Below, in pieces: positions 1-6,491 of a stretch of DNA of 9,647 bases. Under the pieces are notes generated by a model. It saw nothing but the letters and a program-made list of their open reading frames with translations, did no database searches and had not been told where the DNA came from. The translations under genes and the position numbers were made by a program. Source of the DNA: an uncultured Bacillota bacterium (GTDB taxonomy: Bacteria > Bacillota_I > Bacilli_A > RFN20 > CAG-631); the NCBI GenBank assembly GCA_905197115.1, contig CAJJXN010000055.1, forward strand, positions 1-9,647, written 5' to 3'. Numbering within the stretch: position 1 is the first letter of the stretch; each line of letters begins with the position of its first letter.

Positions 1-118
1 AGACTTGCTCGATCCGAAAACCCAGAAGCTACTTAATGACAACGTTTTTCGCGTTCCGGCAACCTCGGACGTCATCGCCACACTGCCATTTGCTATTGTA
101 CCAAAACCACATATAAAA
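1..118. other. GC-richer segment of unknown nature at the left edge
   Basis: This stretch is about 47 % G+C, while the sequence right after it (119-186) is extremely A+T-rich and the genes of the window are strongly A+T-rich. One plus-strand frame is open from the left edge through the segment and on to 259, but past 118 it runs into low-complexity and then antisense sequence of the next gene, so it is probably not a real gene end. Another plus-strand frame stops at 34-36. A minus-strand frame is also open over the segment. None of the translations resembles a family I can name. It could be the edge of a transferred or mobile segment, a remnant gene, or an assembly junction. Confidence 0.35.
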
Positions 119-186
119 GGCAAGTATTTTTTAAATTTTCTTCTTTTTTTATTGTTAAGTTCGAAAAATGTTTTTTATAAAATAAA
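119..186. other. A+T-rich intergenic stretch
   Basis: This stretch is mostly A and T, with T-runs on the plus strand. It contains the T-rich tail of the minus-strand terminator that follows the ADP-ribosylglycohydrolase gene. I see no gene or other element in it. Confidence 0.5.
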
Positions 187-208
187 AAAGCGGTTCAAAA
201 ACCGCTTT
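174..208 (-). terminator. Intrinsic terminator of the ADP-ribosylglycohydrolase gene
   Basis: A perfect 9-bp stem, AAAGCGGTT (187-195) with AACCGCTTT (200-208), encloses a 4-nt loop. On the minus strand it is followed by a T-rich tail (TTTATTTTAT). The stem overlaps the TAA stop codon of the gene at 207-209, which is common in compact low-GC genomes. On the plus strand no T-run follows the stem, so it probably works only leftward. Confidence 0.8.
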
Positions 209-1328
209 ATTGATTCAATTTATAAAATCTTTCCACCATGTCATCAATGCTTAATGTAGGATAACCTCTTAAATAAGTCCATACCGTATCATTAAATGGT
301 TTATACCAATGTTCAGGCACTTTTTCAATCCCTAAACATGATCCAACAATACTGCCGACCGTAGCCCCATTACAATCATTATCAAGACCCATTGCAATAG
401 AATTAGACAAACACGCCGTAACATCTTTTCCACCAAGTATTAAAGCAAATACGACTGCACACATATTATTGATTGTATGTACTCGATTCATTCCTTCAAA
501 TTTGGCATCAATTAATTGACGAGCATGTAGATAATCTTTTAATTTACCTTCATATGAAAGCGCCCATTGAAGTGCCTCATATAACTCACTTGTTTTTGGA
601 ATTTGAGTCATCCCAATTTTAATTGCTTCTAATGGCTCCTCTACAACAAATGCCGCAGCAATAGAAGCAGCAGCAAACATTTCACCATATATTCCATTTT
701 TGCGATGTGTTAAATAAGCATCGTTAAAACATAAACGTGCTGCTCCTTGGGGATTTCCCGCTTCAACATATCCAAAAGCATCAGCACGAATAGCCGCACC
801 AATCCATTCAACATACTCATTATAATCAGCAGCATGAATCGCTTTTGTTCCTTTTTTTAATTCTTTTAACGCTTCATCTTCTGCCGTACAAGCAACAGGT
901 AAAATATCCATCCATAGTTGTCCCACATCATCAAGTGTATAATTCTTTCCATACTTTTCTAATAATAAAAGATTTAAAACTGTATAGGTAATATCATCAT
1001 CAACTGGCACTTTATTCAAATGTTTACGTGTATATTCAAAACGTTGATTTGTTTCATATTGATAATTATTTGGATCCGTTACTTCTTCCCAATAATCTTT
1101 TGGCGGGTATTCCATATTCGATTTTTTAGCGAGTTCTTGCATGACTTCTATTGCATAATTTTCTACTGGGACTCCTAAAGTACATCCTGCACAACGACAA
1201 GCCCATGCTGCTTTCAAACGACTTTTTAATTGGGTAGGCTGAATCGCTTTCATGTCACTATTTTGTGGACGTAATTTTAAAATTTCATTTAAAGTTGAGG
1301 GTTGCTTACAATCTTCCATCTTATTCAC
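207..1328 (-). CDS. ADP-ribosylglycohydrolase (DraG/ARH) family protein
   Basis: The family removes ADP-ribose from modified proteins or small molecules, using a metal centre in an all-alpha fold; the substrate of this member cannot be read from sequence. Visible family blocks are: GCTLGVPVE near residues 48-56, the acidic metal-site block PVDDDITY (108-115), GNPQGAA (191-197), NGIYGEMFAAASIAAAF (211-227), and the C-terminal metal-site block GLDNDCNGATVGSIVG (314-329). At 373 residues it is somewhat longer than the minimal enzymes, and the whole fold appears present. No second domain, signal peptide or membrane segment is visible. The start is uncertain. ATG at 1328 has a GGAG only 2 nt upstream, while the in-frame ATG at 1319 (370 aa) has the same GGAG at 11 nt and leaves a more normal leader after the predicted promoter. 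The gene is transcribed alone and ends in its own terminator. No ADP-ribosyltransferase or macrodomain partner is nearby. The family is sure, the function is not. Confidence 0.9.
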   Translation of the reverse strand: MNKMEDCKQPSTLNEILKLRPQNSDMKAIQPTQLKSRLKAAWACRCAGCTLGVPVENYAIEVMQELAKKSNMEYPPKDYWEEVTDPNNYQYETNQRFEYTRKHLNKVPVDDDITYTVLNLLLLEKYGKNYTLDDVGQLWMDILPVACTAEDEALKELKKGTKAIHAADYNEYVEWIGAAIRADAFGYVEAGNPQGAARLCFNDAYLTHRKNGIYGEMFAAASIAAAFVVEEPLEAIKIGMTQIPKTSELYEALQWALSYEGKLKDYLHARQLIDAKFEGMNRVHTINNMCAVVFALILGGKDVTACLSNSIAMGLDNDCNGATVGSIVGSCLGIEKVPEHWYKPFNDTVWTYLRGYPTLSIDDMVERFYKLNQ

Positions 1329-1343
1329 TCCAATCGTATTTTT

Positions 1344-1372
1344 AATGTAGCAAAAACATAAAACAATTTCAA
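1344..1372 (-). promoter_or_regulatory. Sigma-A-type promoter for the ADP-ribosylglycohydrolase gene
   Basis: On the minus strand, TTGAAA (1367-1372, 5 of 6 to consensus) lies 17 nt upstream of TACATT (1344-1349, 4 of 6). Transcription would begin near 1337, giving a very short leader before the GGAG at 1330-1333. This favours the second ATG (1319) as start, or else a nearly leaderless message for the ATG at 1328. Confidence 0.55.
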
Positions 1373-1378
1373 TATTTT

Positions 1379-2143
1379 CTATTTTCCATTTTGTTTTTTT
1401 TCTTGAACTCTACAAATTATCTTATTTGATAATTTACGAGAAATAAAACGTTCAAAAAAGACACCTAATTTTCCTTTTATTCCTGGAATGACAATGGTTT
1501 TTTTCTTAAACATAGCATCAATCCCTATTTGAGCGACTTTTTTAGCAGATAATTCTTTCATATGAAATTTTACATTAGCTACTTGATTAAATTCCGTTTC
1601 AACTGGTCCTGGACATAAAGCAGTCACAGATACGGGATGTTTCGCTTTTTTTAATTCATAATTTAATGCTTCTGATAAATGAAGAACATATGCTTTTGTT
1701 GCATAATAAGTTGCCATTTTAGGACCTGCTTGAAAAGCCGCTAAAGAAGCAACATTTAATATATACCCACTTTTTTGTTCAACAAAAATTTGTGCATATT
1801 TTTTACATAATATGTGCATTGCCTTTATATTTAAATCAATCATTGCTAATTCTTTATCTAAATCCGTTTTAATAAATTCGCCGGCATCACCAAATCCTGC
1901 ATTATTTATTAAAATATCAATTTTAGGAAATTGTTCAAACAATTGATAACAAGCTTTTAAATCGATTAAATCACAAGGATACACTTCAACATGAATTCCA
2001 TAAGTAGTCTCTAATTCTTTCTTTAAAATTTCTAAATTTTCTTTTCTTCTTGCCGCTAAAATCAAATCGATTTTTTTACTAGCTAAATAAATGGCCATTT
2101 CTTTTCCTATTCCACTACTTGCACCTGTCACTAATGCTCTCAT
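1379..2143 (-). CDS. Short-chain dehydrogenase/reductase (classical SDR)
   Basis: This is an NAD(P)-dependent oxidoreductase with a Rossmann fold, presumably cytoplasmic; the substrate is unknown. From the ATG at 2143 the protein has 254 residues, normal for a classical SDR. It shows the cofactor motif TGASSGIG (6-13), ARR at 31-33 after the second strand (suggesting NADP preference), NNAG (80-83), catalytic Ser133 in NVASLAAF, the YxxxK pair Tyr146 and Lys150, and CPGPVETEF (177-185). The basic C-terminal tail resembles the YqjQ/DltE-like SDR group of Firmicutes. The start at 2143 is chosen because AGGGG lies 4 nt upstream and the SDR fold begins immediately. A frame extending to 2191 would translate straight through the terminator hairpin of the upstream gene, so it is rejected. 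No convincing promoter is visible in the short gap after that hairpin, so transcription may depend on readthrough. Confidence 0.92.
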   Translation of the reverse strand: MRALVTGASSGIGKEMAIYLASKKIDLILAARRKENLEILKKELETTYGIHVEVYPCDLIDLKACYQLFEQFPKIDILINNAGFGDAGEFIKTDLDKELAMIDLNIKAMHILCKKYAQIFVEQKSGYILNVASLAAFQAGPKMATYYATKAYVLHLSEALNYELKKAKHPVSVTALCPGPVETEFNQVANVKFHMKELSAKKVAQIGIDAMFKKKTIVIPGIKGKLGVFFERFISRKLSNKIICRVQEKKQNGK

Positions 2144-2160
2144 TTTACCCCTACTTTCTT

Positions 2161-2189
2161 TTATAAAAAAAGCCTGTTTTACAACAGGC
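2161..2189 (-). terminator. Strong intrinsic terminator after the small membrane protein gene
   Basis: On the minus strand GCCTGTT (2189-2183), a 4-nt loop GTAA and AACAGGC (2178-2172) form a perfect 7-bp stem, followed at once by seven T (2171-2165). It starts 8 nt after the TAA stop codon of the small gene (2198-2200). It overlaps the possible 5' extension of the dehydrogenase frame, which decides that gene's start. Confidence 0.88.
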
Positions 2190-2197
2190 ATTCGTCT

Positions 2198-2458
2198 TTA
2201 ATTAATACGCGTATTATATTTTCGATAAAAACTAAATGATAAAACAAGCCCTGCACCAACACAAATATATGGCGAGAACTTAACAAAAGACGCATCCGCA
2301 TTTCCTAAATCAATAAAGAAATTACGAAGTCCAATAACTACTTTACTACCTGCACCAGCAATACCATAAATCACACCCACTATAAATGATAATAAAAACA
2401 ATGCTGCTACAGCTCCTACAAATATATAGAAAATTGTATTTTTAACTTTTCTACTCAT
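2198..2458 (-). CDS. Small membrane protein with two predicted helices, function unknown
   Basis: I do not recognise this 86-residue protein. It has a short basic N-terminus (MSRKVKN), a first hydrophobic helix at about residues 8-32, a glycine-containing and then mixed polar stretch at about 33-58, a second hydrophobic helix at about 61-78, and a short charged tail (YRKYNTRIN). The ends are both basic, so a topology with both termini inside the cell is likely by the positive-inside rule. The start is the ATG at 2458, because GGGAG lies 9 nt upstream; the in-frame TTG at 2467 abuts that ribosome binding site and cannot be the start. The gene has its own predicted promoter and strong terminator, so it is a single-gene unit between the nuclease pair and the dehydrogenase. 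It is clearly a gene but of unknown role; a hydrophobic toxin-like or stress protein is possible but not supported. Confidence 0.75.
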   Translation of the reverse strand: MSRKVKNTIFYIFVGAVAALFLLSFIVGVIYGIAGAGSKVVIGLRNFFIDLGNADASFVKFSPYICVGAGLVLSFSFYRKYNTRIN

Positions 2459-2490
2459 TTTTTCCAACTCCCTTAAAATAGTTCTAGTTT

Positions 2491-2519
2491 ATTTTACACA
2501 ATTTGAAAGTTTTTTACAA
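2491..2519 (-). promoter_or_regulatory. Sigma-A-type promoter for the small membrane protein gene
   Basis: On the minus strand TTGTAA (2514-2519, 4 of 6) is separated by 17 nt from TAAAAT (2491-2496, 5 of 6). Transcription would start near 2484, about 26 nt before the ATG at 2458, leaving room for the GGGAG site. Confidence 0.55.
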
Positions 2520-2537
2520 TACTTTTTCGTTATCTTC

Positions 2538-4298
2538 CTAACGATTATAACAACTAAAATAGATAATTTGATAGTTTTCTTGAAGTTTATTTAAATAATT
2601 TATCGCTTTTTGATAATTCTTATCGTCTAAATTAACAAATGGATCATCTAAAAACAAAGGATTTTTTTGTTCTAACATTTCACAAACGGCCATTCGCAAA
2701 GCAAAATAAATTAAATCTTGATACCCCTGACTAAAATAGCTTAAATCTTTTGGTTCAAATGATGTGACTAATTTAACATTTAAATTTTCATCGACAAACA
2801 CATCGCTAAATTCATCGAAAGTTATCGCTTTTAAATGCTTTATAAAATATTGTTTTAATTTAGGTGAATAGTTTGTATTCATTACTTGATTAGCTTCTTG
2901 TAAAGTTTCTAAGGCAATATTTAAACTCTTAAACTGTAATTCGCATTCATGCTTTATTTGTTCACAATTCATTATTTCTGCGTTTACATTTTCATATTGT
3001 GCATCATCATAATTAGAAATTTGACCTTGCAAATGACTAATTTCATTTTCTATTTTTTGAATATCTTGTTTAATATCATTAACATTCTCTATGATTGCTT
3101 TTTGATTTTCTTTTTCTTCATCCACAACAAAGCTTTGACAAATCGTCTTTATCTCTTCTAGATCTTCATTTTTTATCGTTTCATTGGATATTTTTTTCCA
3201 TTCTTCTAATTGATTTTTTAATTCATTGATTCGTTTTTCATTTTCTTGCTTTCTTTTCTTATAATGTTTTGTTGCAATTTTATAAAAAATCAGTTCTGAG
3301 ATATATATCATACCAAAAACAATGCCTAAAAAAGAAAGAAAACTGATTTGGTTCAAATTGCATTTAGAAAACATTAAAAAACATATAAATACAATAAAAA
3401 ACAAAATAACATCTATAATAAGAAATATTTTAAAAGGAAAAGGCTTGTACAAATTACGATTTTCTTTTATTTCAATTTCATATTCTTTAGCTGAAATAAG
3501 ATTTTGTAATTGAAAATATTTTTCATATTTTTCTGCTTGTTCCTTTTGCTTAAAATAGTTGATTATATCGTCTATTTTTTCAATTTTTTCTGTTAAATTT
3601 TGTTGTTTTAATTTTAAATCTTTAATCTGTTTAATTTTATTTAAATAATCTTGATGTTTCTCTTGATTTTTATCTTGTAGTTCTCTTAGATTCGTTAGTT
3701 GCTTTAAATTATTGGTTGCAATATTTCCTTTTGTGCTACGAGTCTTTAAATCATAATTTTTCTTTTCTTCAAGTAAAGCTTCTTGAACGTTTGTAAATGA
3801 TACATAAATATCCCCAGTCTTTAAAGCATTGGTTAATTTGCTTTTTAAATCCGAATCTTCGAGGTCATTCACTTGTGTATTTTTCTGTTCAATAAAACAT
3901 GTTTTAACAAAAGATTTTTCATTCATTTTAAAAACAACTTCCCCCGGAATTGGATAAAATTGTTTTACTTCTATCCCTTTATCATCATAAATACTCAATG
4001 TATCTTTACCCTTACTTCCTTTAAACTCTCGATAAATATGATAATCTTTCCCTTCAAATTCAAATAAAATATCCCCACCATAAGAAGTTATTTTATTCCA
4101 TGGATCATATTTTTTTCGTATACTTATATCTTTGCTTCGATTATCTTTTAATCCATAAAACATTGCTTTAATAAATTGAAGAAGAGTTGTTTTCCCAAAG
4201 CCATTGTCTTGGCAAATCATATTTAGTTGTGAATTCAAATTTAGAGTATAATCTTGTAATTTACCAAATTGTTGAATATGTATTTTTTTAATAATCAC
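2538..4298 (-). CDS. yhaN: YhaN/SbcC-like ATPase subunit with central membrane helices
   Basis: This is the ATP-binding partner of the YhaO-like nuclease next door, in the SbcC/Rad50 style of DNA-end processing. Its 586 residues are far fewer than B. subtilis YhaN (roughly 960). Visible parts are: the N-terminal ATPase half starting IKKIHIQQFGKL, a Walker A region DNGFGKTT (31-38) that lacks the usual first glycine, a Q-loop Gln138 (FIEQKNT), coiled coil at about 170-280, two hydrophobic helices at about 289-310 and 317-340, a second coiled coil at about 345-470, the signature LSYFSQGYQDL (519-529), Walker B LFLDDPF (548-554) and D-loop NLDD (556-559). The protein ends with FSCYNR just where the H-loop histidine would be expected, and Tyr stands there instead. 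The start is a GTG at 4298 with AAAGGAGA 6-7 nt upstream; that site directly follows the TGA of yhaO, suggesting translational coupling. The membrane helices within the coiled coil recall YhaN and suggest membrane attachment. No clear terminator follows. Confidence 0.85.
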   Translation of the reverse strand: MIIKKIHIQQFGKLQDYTLNLNSQLNMICQDNGFGKTTLLQFIKAMFYGLKDNRSKDISIRKKYDPWNKITSYGGDILFEFEGKDYHIYREFKGSKGKDTLSIYDDKGIEVKQFYPIPGEVVFKMNEKSFVKTCFIEQKNTQVNDLEDSDLKSKLTNALKTGDIYVSFTNVQEALLEEKKNYDLKTRSTKGNIATNNLKQLTNLRELQDKNQEKHQDYLNKIKQIKDLKLKQQNLTEKIEKIDDIINYFKQKEQAEKYEKYFQLQNLISAKEYEIEIKENRNLYKPFPFKIFLIIDVILFFIVFICFLMFSKCNLNQISFLSFLGIVFGMIYISELIFYKIATKHYKKRKQENEKRINELKNQLEEWKKISNETIKNEDLEEIKTICQSFVVDEEKENQKAIIENVNDIKQDIQKIENEISHLQGQISNYDDAQYENVNAEIMNCEQIKHECELQFKSLNIALETLQEANQVMNTNYSPKLKQYFIKHLKAITFDEFSDVFVDENLNVKLVTSFEPKDLSYFSQGYQDLIYFALRMAVCEMLEQKNPLFLDDPFVNLDDKNYQKAINYLNKLQENYQIIYFSCYNR

Positions 4299-4311
4299 AA
4301 CGATTCTCCTT

Positions 4312-5388
4312 TCATTTATTTTGATTAAAAGCCTTAATTCCTAATTCTTTAGCGCGTAAAAAGACTTCTTTTTCACTTTCTAAGCAATTTTTGATTTTTT
4401 CATCCATTAATTTAATAAATTGTTTTAATAATTCATTTTCAATCTCAGTTTCATCTAGTTGAATTCTATTTTTAATTTCTACATAATAGAGATCAAGTTT
4501 TTCTTCTAAATCAAGATGAGCGAGTTCAAAATCAAAATTTTCTTTAACTCGACCTGTCAAAATAACTTTATACAAATGCTTATGATAATCTTCAATTGTT
4601 TGCATTTTCTCTTTTAAAGATTCAACAATAAAAGTTTGAATTGACTCATCTTCTTTTTTATCTGATACATCTATTTTTATTTCTTTGTACATACGATTTT
4701 TTAAAGGGATGAAGGAAAAAATAATTTGATGATCTTGCAATTCATTATAGACAAATCCCTTTTGATTTAATTCGTCAAAACCTCTTCCCATCAAACATCC
4801 AGGATAGACAATTAAGGTTTGATTGTGCTGTTTTGTTTGATATTGATGAATATGTCCCATCGCCACATATATAACCTTTTTCGAATCAAGAAAATTTAAA
4901 CTTAAAGGGTTTTCGCCATCTTTTAACATTGTAGCGGCTAAATCACCATGCCACATTAAAATATGATCAAAGTTCTCCTCTAATGGTTGATTAAAAAAAG
5001 TTGAATCACCATAATGAATCTTTACATTTTGATAGGTAAATTGTCTAGTTTCTTCGTTTAATATTGTTACATTACTGGAAAAAGAATAGTTCATTAACAA
5101 AGAGCTTCCACCAACCTTATCGTGATTTCCTAAAATAATGATGATTGGACAATGAATATTGGAAAATAATTGATCTACATATCGACAAGTTTGAAGAGTT
5201 GCATTTTCATTATCAAATACATCTCCACTAATTAAAATAAAATCAACTTGTTTTTCTTTAGCAAAGAATAACATTTTTTCAATGGATGATCTTAATTCAA
5301 TATTTCTTTGCTTCTTTTTTTCTTTATCAAATAAATATGAAAATGAACTATCTAAATGTAAATCAGCACAATGTAAAAATGAAATCAT
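4312..5388 (-). CDS. yhaO: YhaO/SbcD-like metallophosphoesterase (DNA repair nuclease subunit)
   Basis: This is a calcineurin-type phosphoesterase of the SbcD/Mre11 group, the nuclease subunit that works with the SbcC/YhaN-like ATPase encoded 13 nt downstream. All metal-site motifs are visible: HCADLHLDS (D9, H11), SGDVFD (D56), LGNHD (N88, H89), WHGDL (H147) and GHIH (H179, H181). The opening FLHCADLHLDSSF is typical of the YhaO subgroup. At 358 residues it is somewhat shorter than YhaO of B. subtilis (about 400); the capping region after about residue 210 is present but divergent and rich in charged residues. The start at 5388 is supported by AAGGAG (5398-5403) 9 nt upstream. Catalytic competence looks intact. 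The first gene of a two-gene unit, it is transcribed away from the lysine operon. Confidence 0.9.
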   Translation of the reverse strand: MISFLHCADLHLDSSFSYLFDKEKKKQRNIELRSSIEKMLFFAKEKQVDFILISGDVFDNENATLQTCRYVDQLFSNIHCPIIIILGNHDKVGGSSLLMNYSFSSNVTILNEETRQFTYQNVKIHYGDSTFFNQPLEENFDHILMWHGDLAATMLKDGENPLSLNFLDSKKVIYVAMGHIHQYQTKQHNQTLIVYPGCLMGRGFDELNQKGFVYNELQDHQIIFSFIPLKNRMYKEIKIDVSDKKEDESIQTFIVESLKEKMQTIEDYHKHLYKVILTGRVKENFDFELAHLDLEEKLDLYYVEIKNRIQLDETEIENELLKQFIKLMDEKIKNCLESEKEVFLRAKELGIKAFNQNK

Positions 5389-5397
5389 ATTATCATT

Positions 5398-5416
5398 CTC
5401 CTTAATTGTTATTATA
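5398..5416 (-). promoter_or_regulatory. Candidate -10 element and ribosome binding site of yhaON
   Basis: On the minus strand a perfect TATAAT (5411-5416) lies just upstream of AAGGAG (5398-5403). I see no good -35 hexamer at 16-18 nt, and the implied RNA start (about 5404) is very close to the ribosome binding site, so the promoter call is tentative while the ribosome binding site is firm. Confidence 0.4.
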
Positions 5417-5423
5417 TAACAAT
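5405..5423. promoter_or_regulatory. Palindrome overlapping the yhaON -10: possible operator
   Basis: ATTGTTA (5405-5411) and TAACAAT (5417-5423) form a perfect 7-bp inverted repeat around a 5-nt centre (TTATA). It covers the candidate -10 element of yhaON. It resembles a dimeric repressor site. The arms are like clostridial Rex sites (TTGTTA/TAACAA), but the spacing is one nucleotide shorter than I know for Rex. The region is A+T-rich, so chance is possible. Confidence 0.3.
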
Positions 5424-5502
5424 CTAAATCATAAATCTAATATTAACACATTATTTTTTTGTTTCATTTCGCAATAAAATAATAAAACTATTCTTTATTC
5501 AG

Positions 5503-5531
5503 TAAACAAATTGGATTTTATTACATATATT
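5503..5531 (+). promoter_or_regulatory. Candidate promoter of the lysC-asd-dapF-dapL operon
   Basis: TAAACA (5503-5508, 4 of 6) lies 17 nt upstream of TATATT (5526-5531, 5 of 6). RNA would start near 5538, giving a leader of about 22 nt, too short for a riboswitch. A second, weaker choice is TTGGAT (5511-5516) with AATGAT (5534-5539). The ribosome binding site of lysC is AGGCGGTGA (5542-5550), one base off the ideal. Confidence 0.4.
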
Positions 5532-5559
5532 GAAATGATATAGGCGGTGACACATATTC

Positions 5560-6486
5560 ATGAAAATATATAAACTTGGAGGAAATGTTTTAAAAGATAA
5601 ATCGACACGAAATAGTATTTATAAACAATTAAAAAATCAAAACGAAAAAATGATTTTAGTTGTTTCGGCCATAAAAGAAACTCCTTTTTCGACAGATAAT
5701 TTGCTCTCATTATTAGAAAATAATGACGATTATTACATACAAGAAAGATTACAAACCACAGGAGAATTGATTTCTTCTTTTATTATATGTAATGAACTGA
5801 AAAATCTTTATGTGAATTGCGATGTTTTATTTCCTGAAGAAATCGGTATCATTGTAGAAAAAGAAGAGAATCAAATTCTTAATTATCAATTTGATGCTTC
5901 TATTTTAGAAGCCAAATTACAACAATGTAATATTTTAATTTGTCCAGGTTTTACAGCGATAGATCAAAACCAAAAAATAGTCAGTTTAAATCGTGGGGGT
6001 AGCGATTTAACAGCTATCCTTATAGCTAAAATGACAAACACCCCCGAAGTCACCTATTTCAAAGATGTTCCTGGTGTTGGTATTTGTGATCCAAAATATT
6101 ACACAAATCATAAAATATATTCTAATGTTAGTTATGATAAAATGATTTTATTTTCAAAGCATGGGGCAAACATTTTGCAACTTGAAGCAATTAAAAAAGC
6201 GAAAGAATATAATATTCAAATGCATATCCAACATTATGCCTTACAAAATCAAGGAACACTCATTCATCATAAAAAAGGGGATAGTTCCTTAGGAATAAAT
6301 ATCTTAGAGAATAAAGTCTATATGGATGGTTTTAGTAATGCCAACTTGATTAAAAAAATTCTTTTTGAAAACGATTTAAAATATGATCTAATCATTTCGA
6401 TGGATGAAAGCATTGAAATTACCACGAATTATCAAAATGAAAAAGACATTTTAAAAGTGATTTGTTCATCTTTATTAAGGAGTTGA
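5560..6486 (+). CDS. lysC: Short aspartokinase (aspartate kinase)
   Basis: The enzyme phosphorylates aspartate, the first step toward aspartate semialdehyde, diaminopimelate, lysine, threonine and methionine. The amino-acid-kinase fold is clear: an N-terminal KLGGNV (5-10) in place of the usual KFGGTSV, TTGELIS (66-72) with the conserved Glu69, CPGFTAID (128-135), NRGGSDLTA (144-152), the nucleotide-site block KDVPGVGICDPK (168-179), and SYDKMILFSKHGANIL (191-206). After about residue 240 only some 68 residues remain. Typical single-function aspartokinases have 400-450 residues with two ACT domains, so here there is space for only one poorly conserved ACT-like unit. Lysine or threonine feedback may therefore be altered or absent. 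The start is supported by AGGCGGTGA 9 nt upstream. It is the first gene of the operon; its end overlaps the ribosome binding site of asd. Confidence 0.9.
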   Translation: MKIYKLGGNVLKDKSTRNSIYKQLKNQNEKMILVVSAIKETPFSTDNLLSLLENNDDYYIQERLQTTGELISSFIICNELKNLYVNCDVLFPEEIGIIVEKEENQILNYQFDASILEAKLQQCNILICPGFTAIDQNQKIVSLNRGGSDLTAILIAKMTNTPEVTYFKDVPGVGICDPKYYTNHKIYSNVSYDKMILFSKHGANILQLEAIKKAKEYNIQMHIQHYALQNQGTLIHHKKGDSSLGINILENKVYMDGFSNANLIKKILFENDLKYDLIISMDESIEITTNYQNEKDILKVICSSLLRS

Positions 6487-6491
6487 TTTTT

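Noticed and set aside
5..259. Plus-strand open frame from the left edge, 84 codons
   Set aside because: It begins at a TTG without a ribosome binding site, passes through low-complexity A+T sequence and ends antisense to the ADP-ribosylglycohydrolase gene. Its first part could be a gene tail, but no family is recognised.
2144..2191. Upstream ATG at 2191 as the dehydrogenase start
   Set aside because: It lies inside the terminator hairpin of the preceding gene, whereas the ATG at 2143 has its own ribosome binding site and fits the family's N-terminus.
2527..2544. Inverted repeat TCGTTA-N6-TAACGA at the end of yhaN
   Set aside because: It looks like a terminator stem but is followed on the minus strand by A-rich sequence with no T-run, and it straddles the stop codon; the 6-bp arms may be chance.
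2949..4067. Three plus-strand open frames (2949-3161, 3322-3513, 3873-4067)
   Set aside because: They lie antisense within yhaN, encode Phe/Ile/Lys-rich low-complexity sequence and have no support; they are by-products of the A+T-rich coiled-coil gene.
5389..5559. Possible lysine riboswitch before lysC
   Set aside because: I found no L-box core sequences or terminator hairpin in the region, and the predicted leader is too short.
6462..6491. TTG at 6462 as start of asd
   Set aside because: It would overlap lysC and add a stretch not found in the family. The ATG at 6492 has AAGGAG at 9 nt and begins right at the Rossmann fold.
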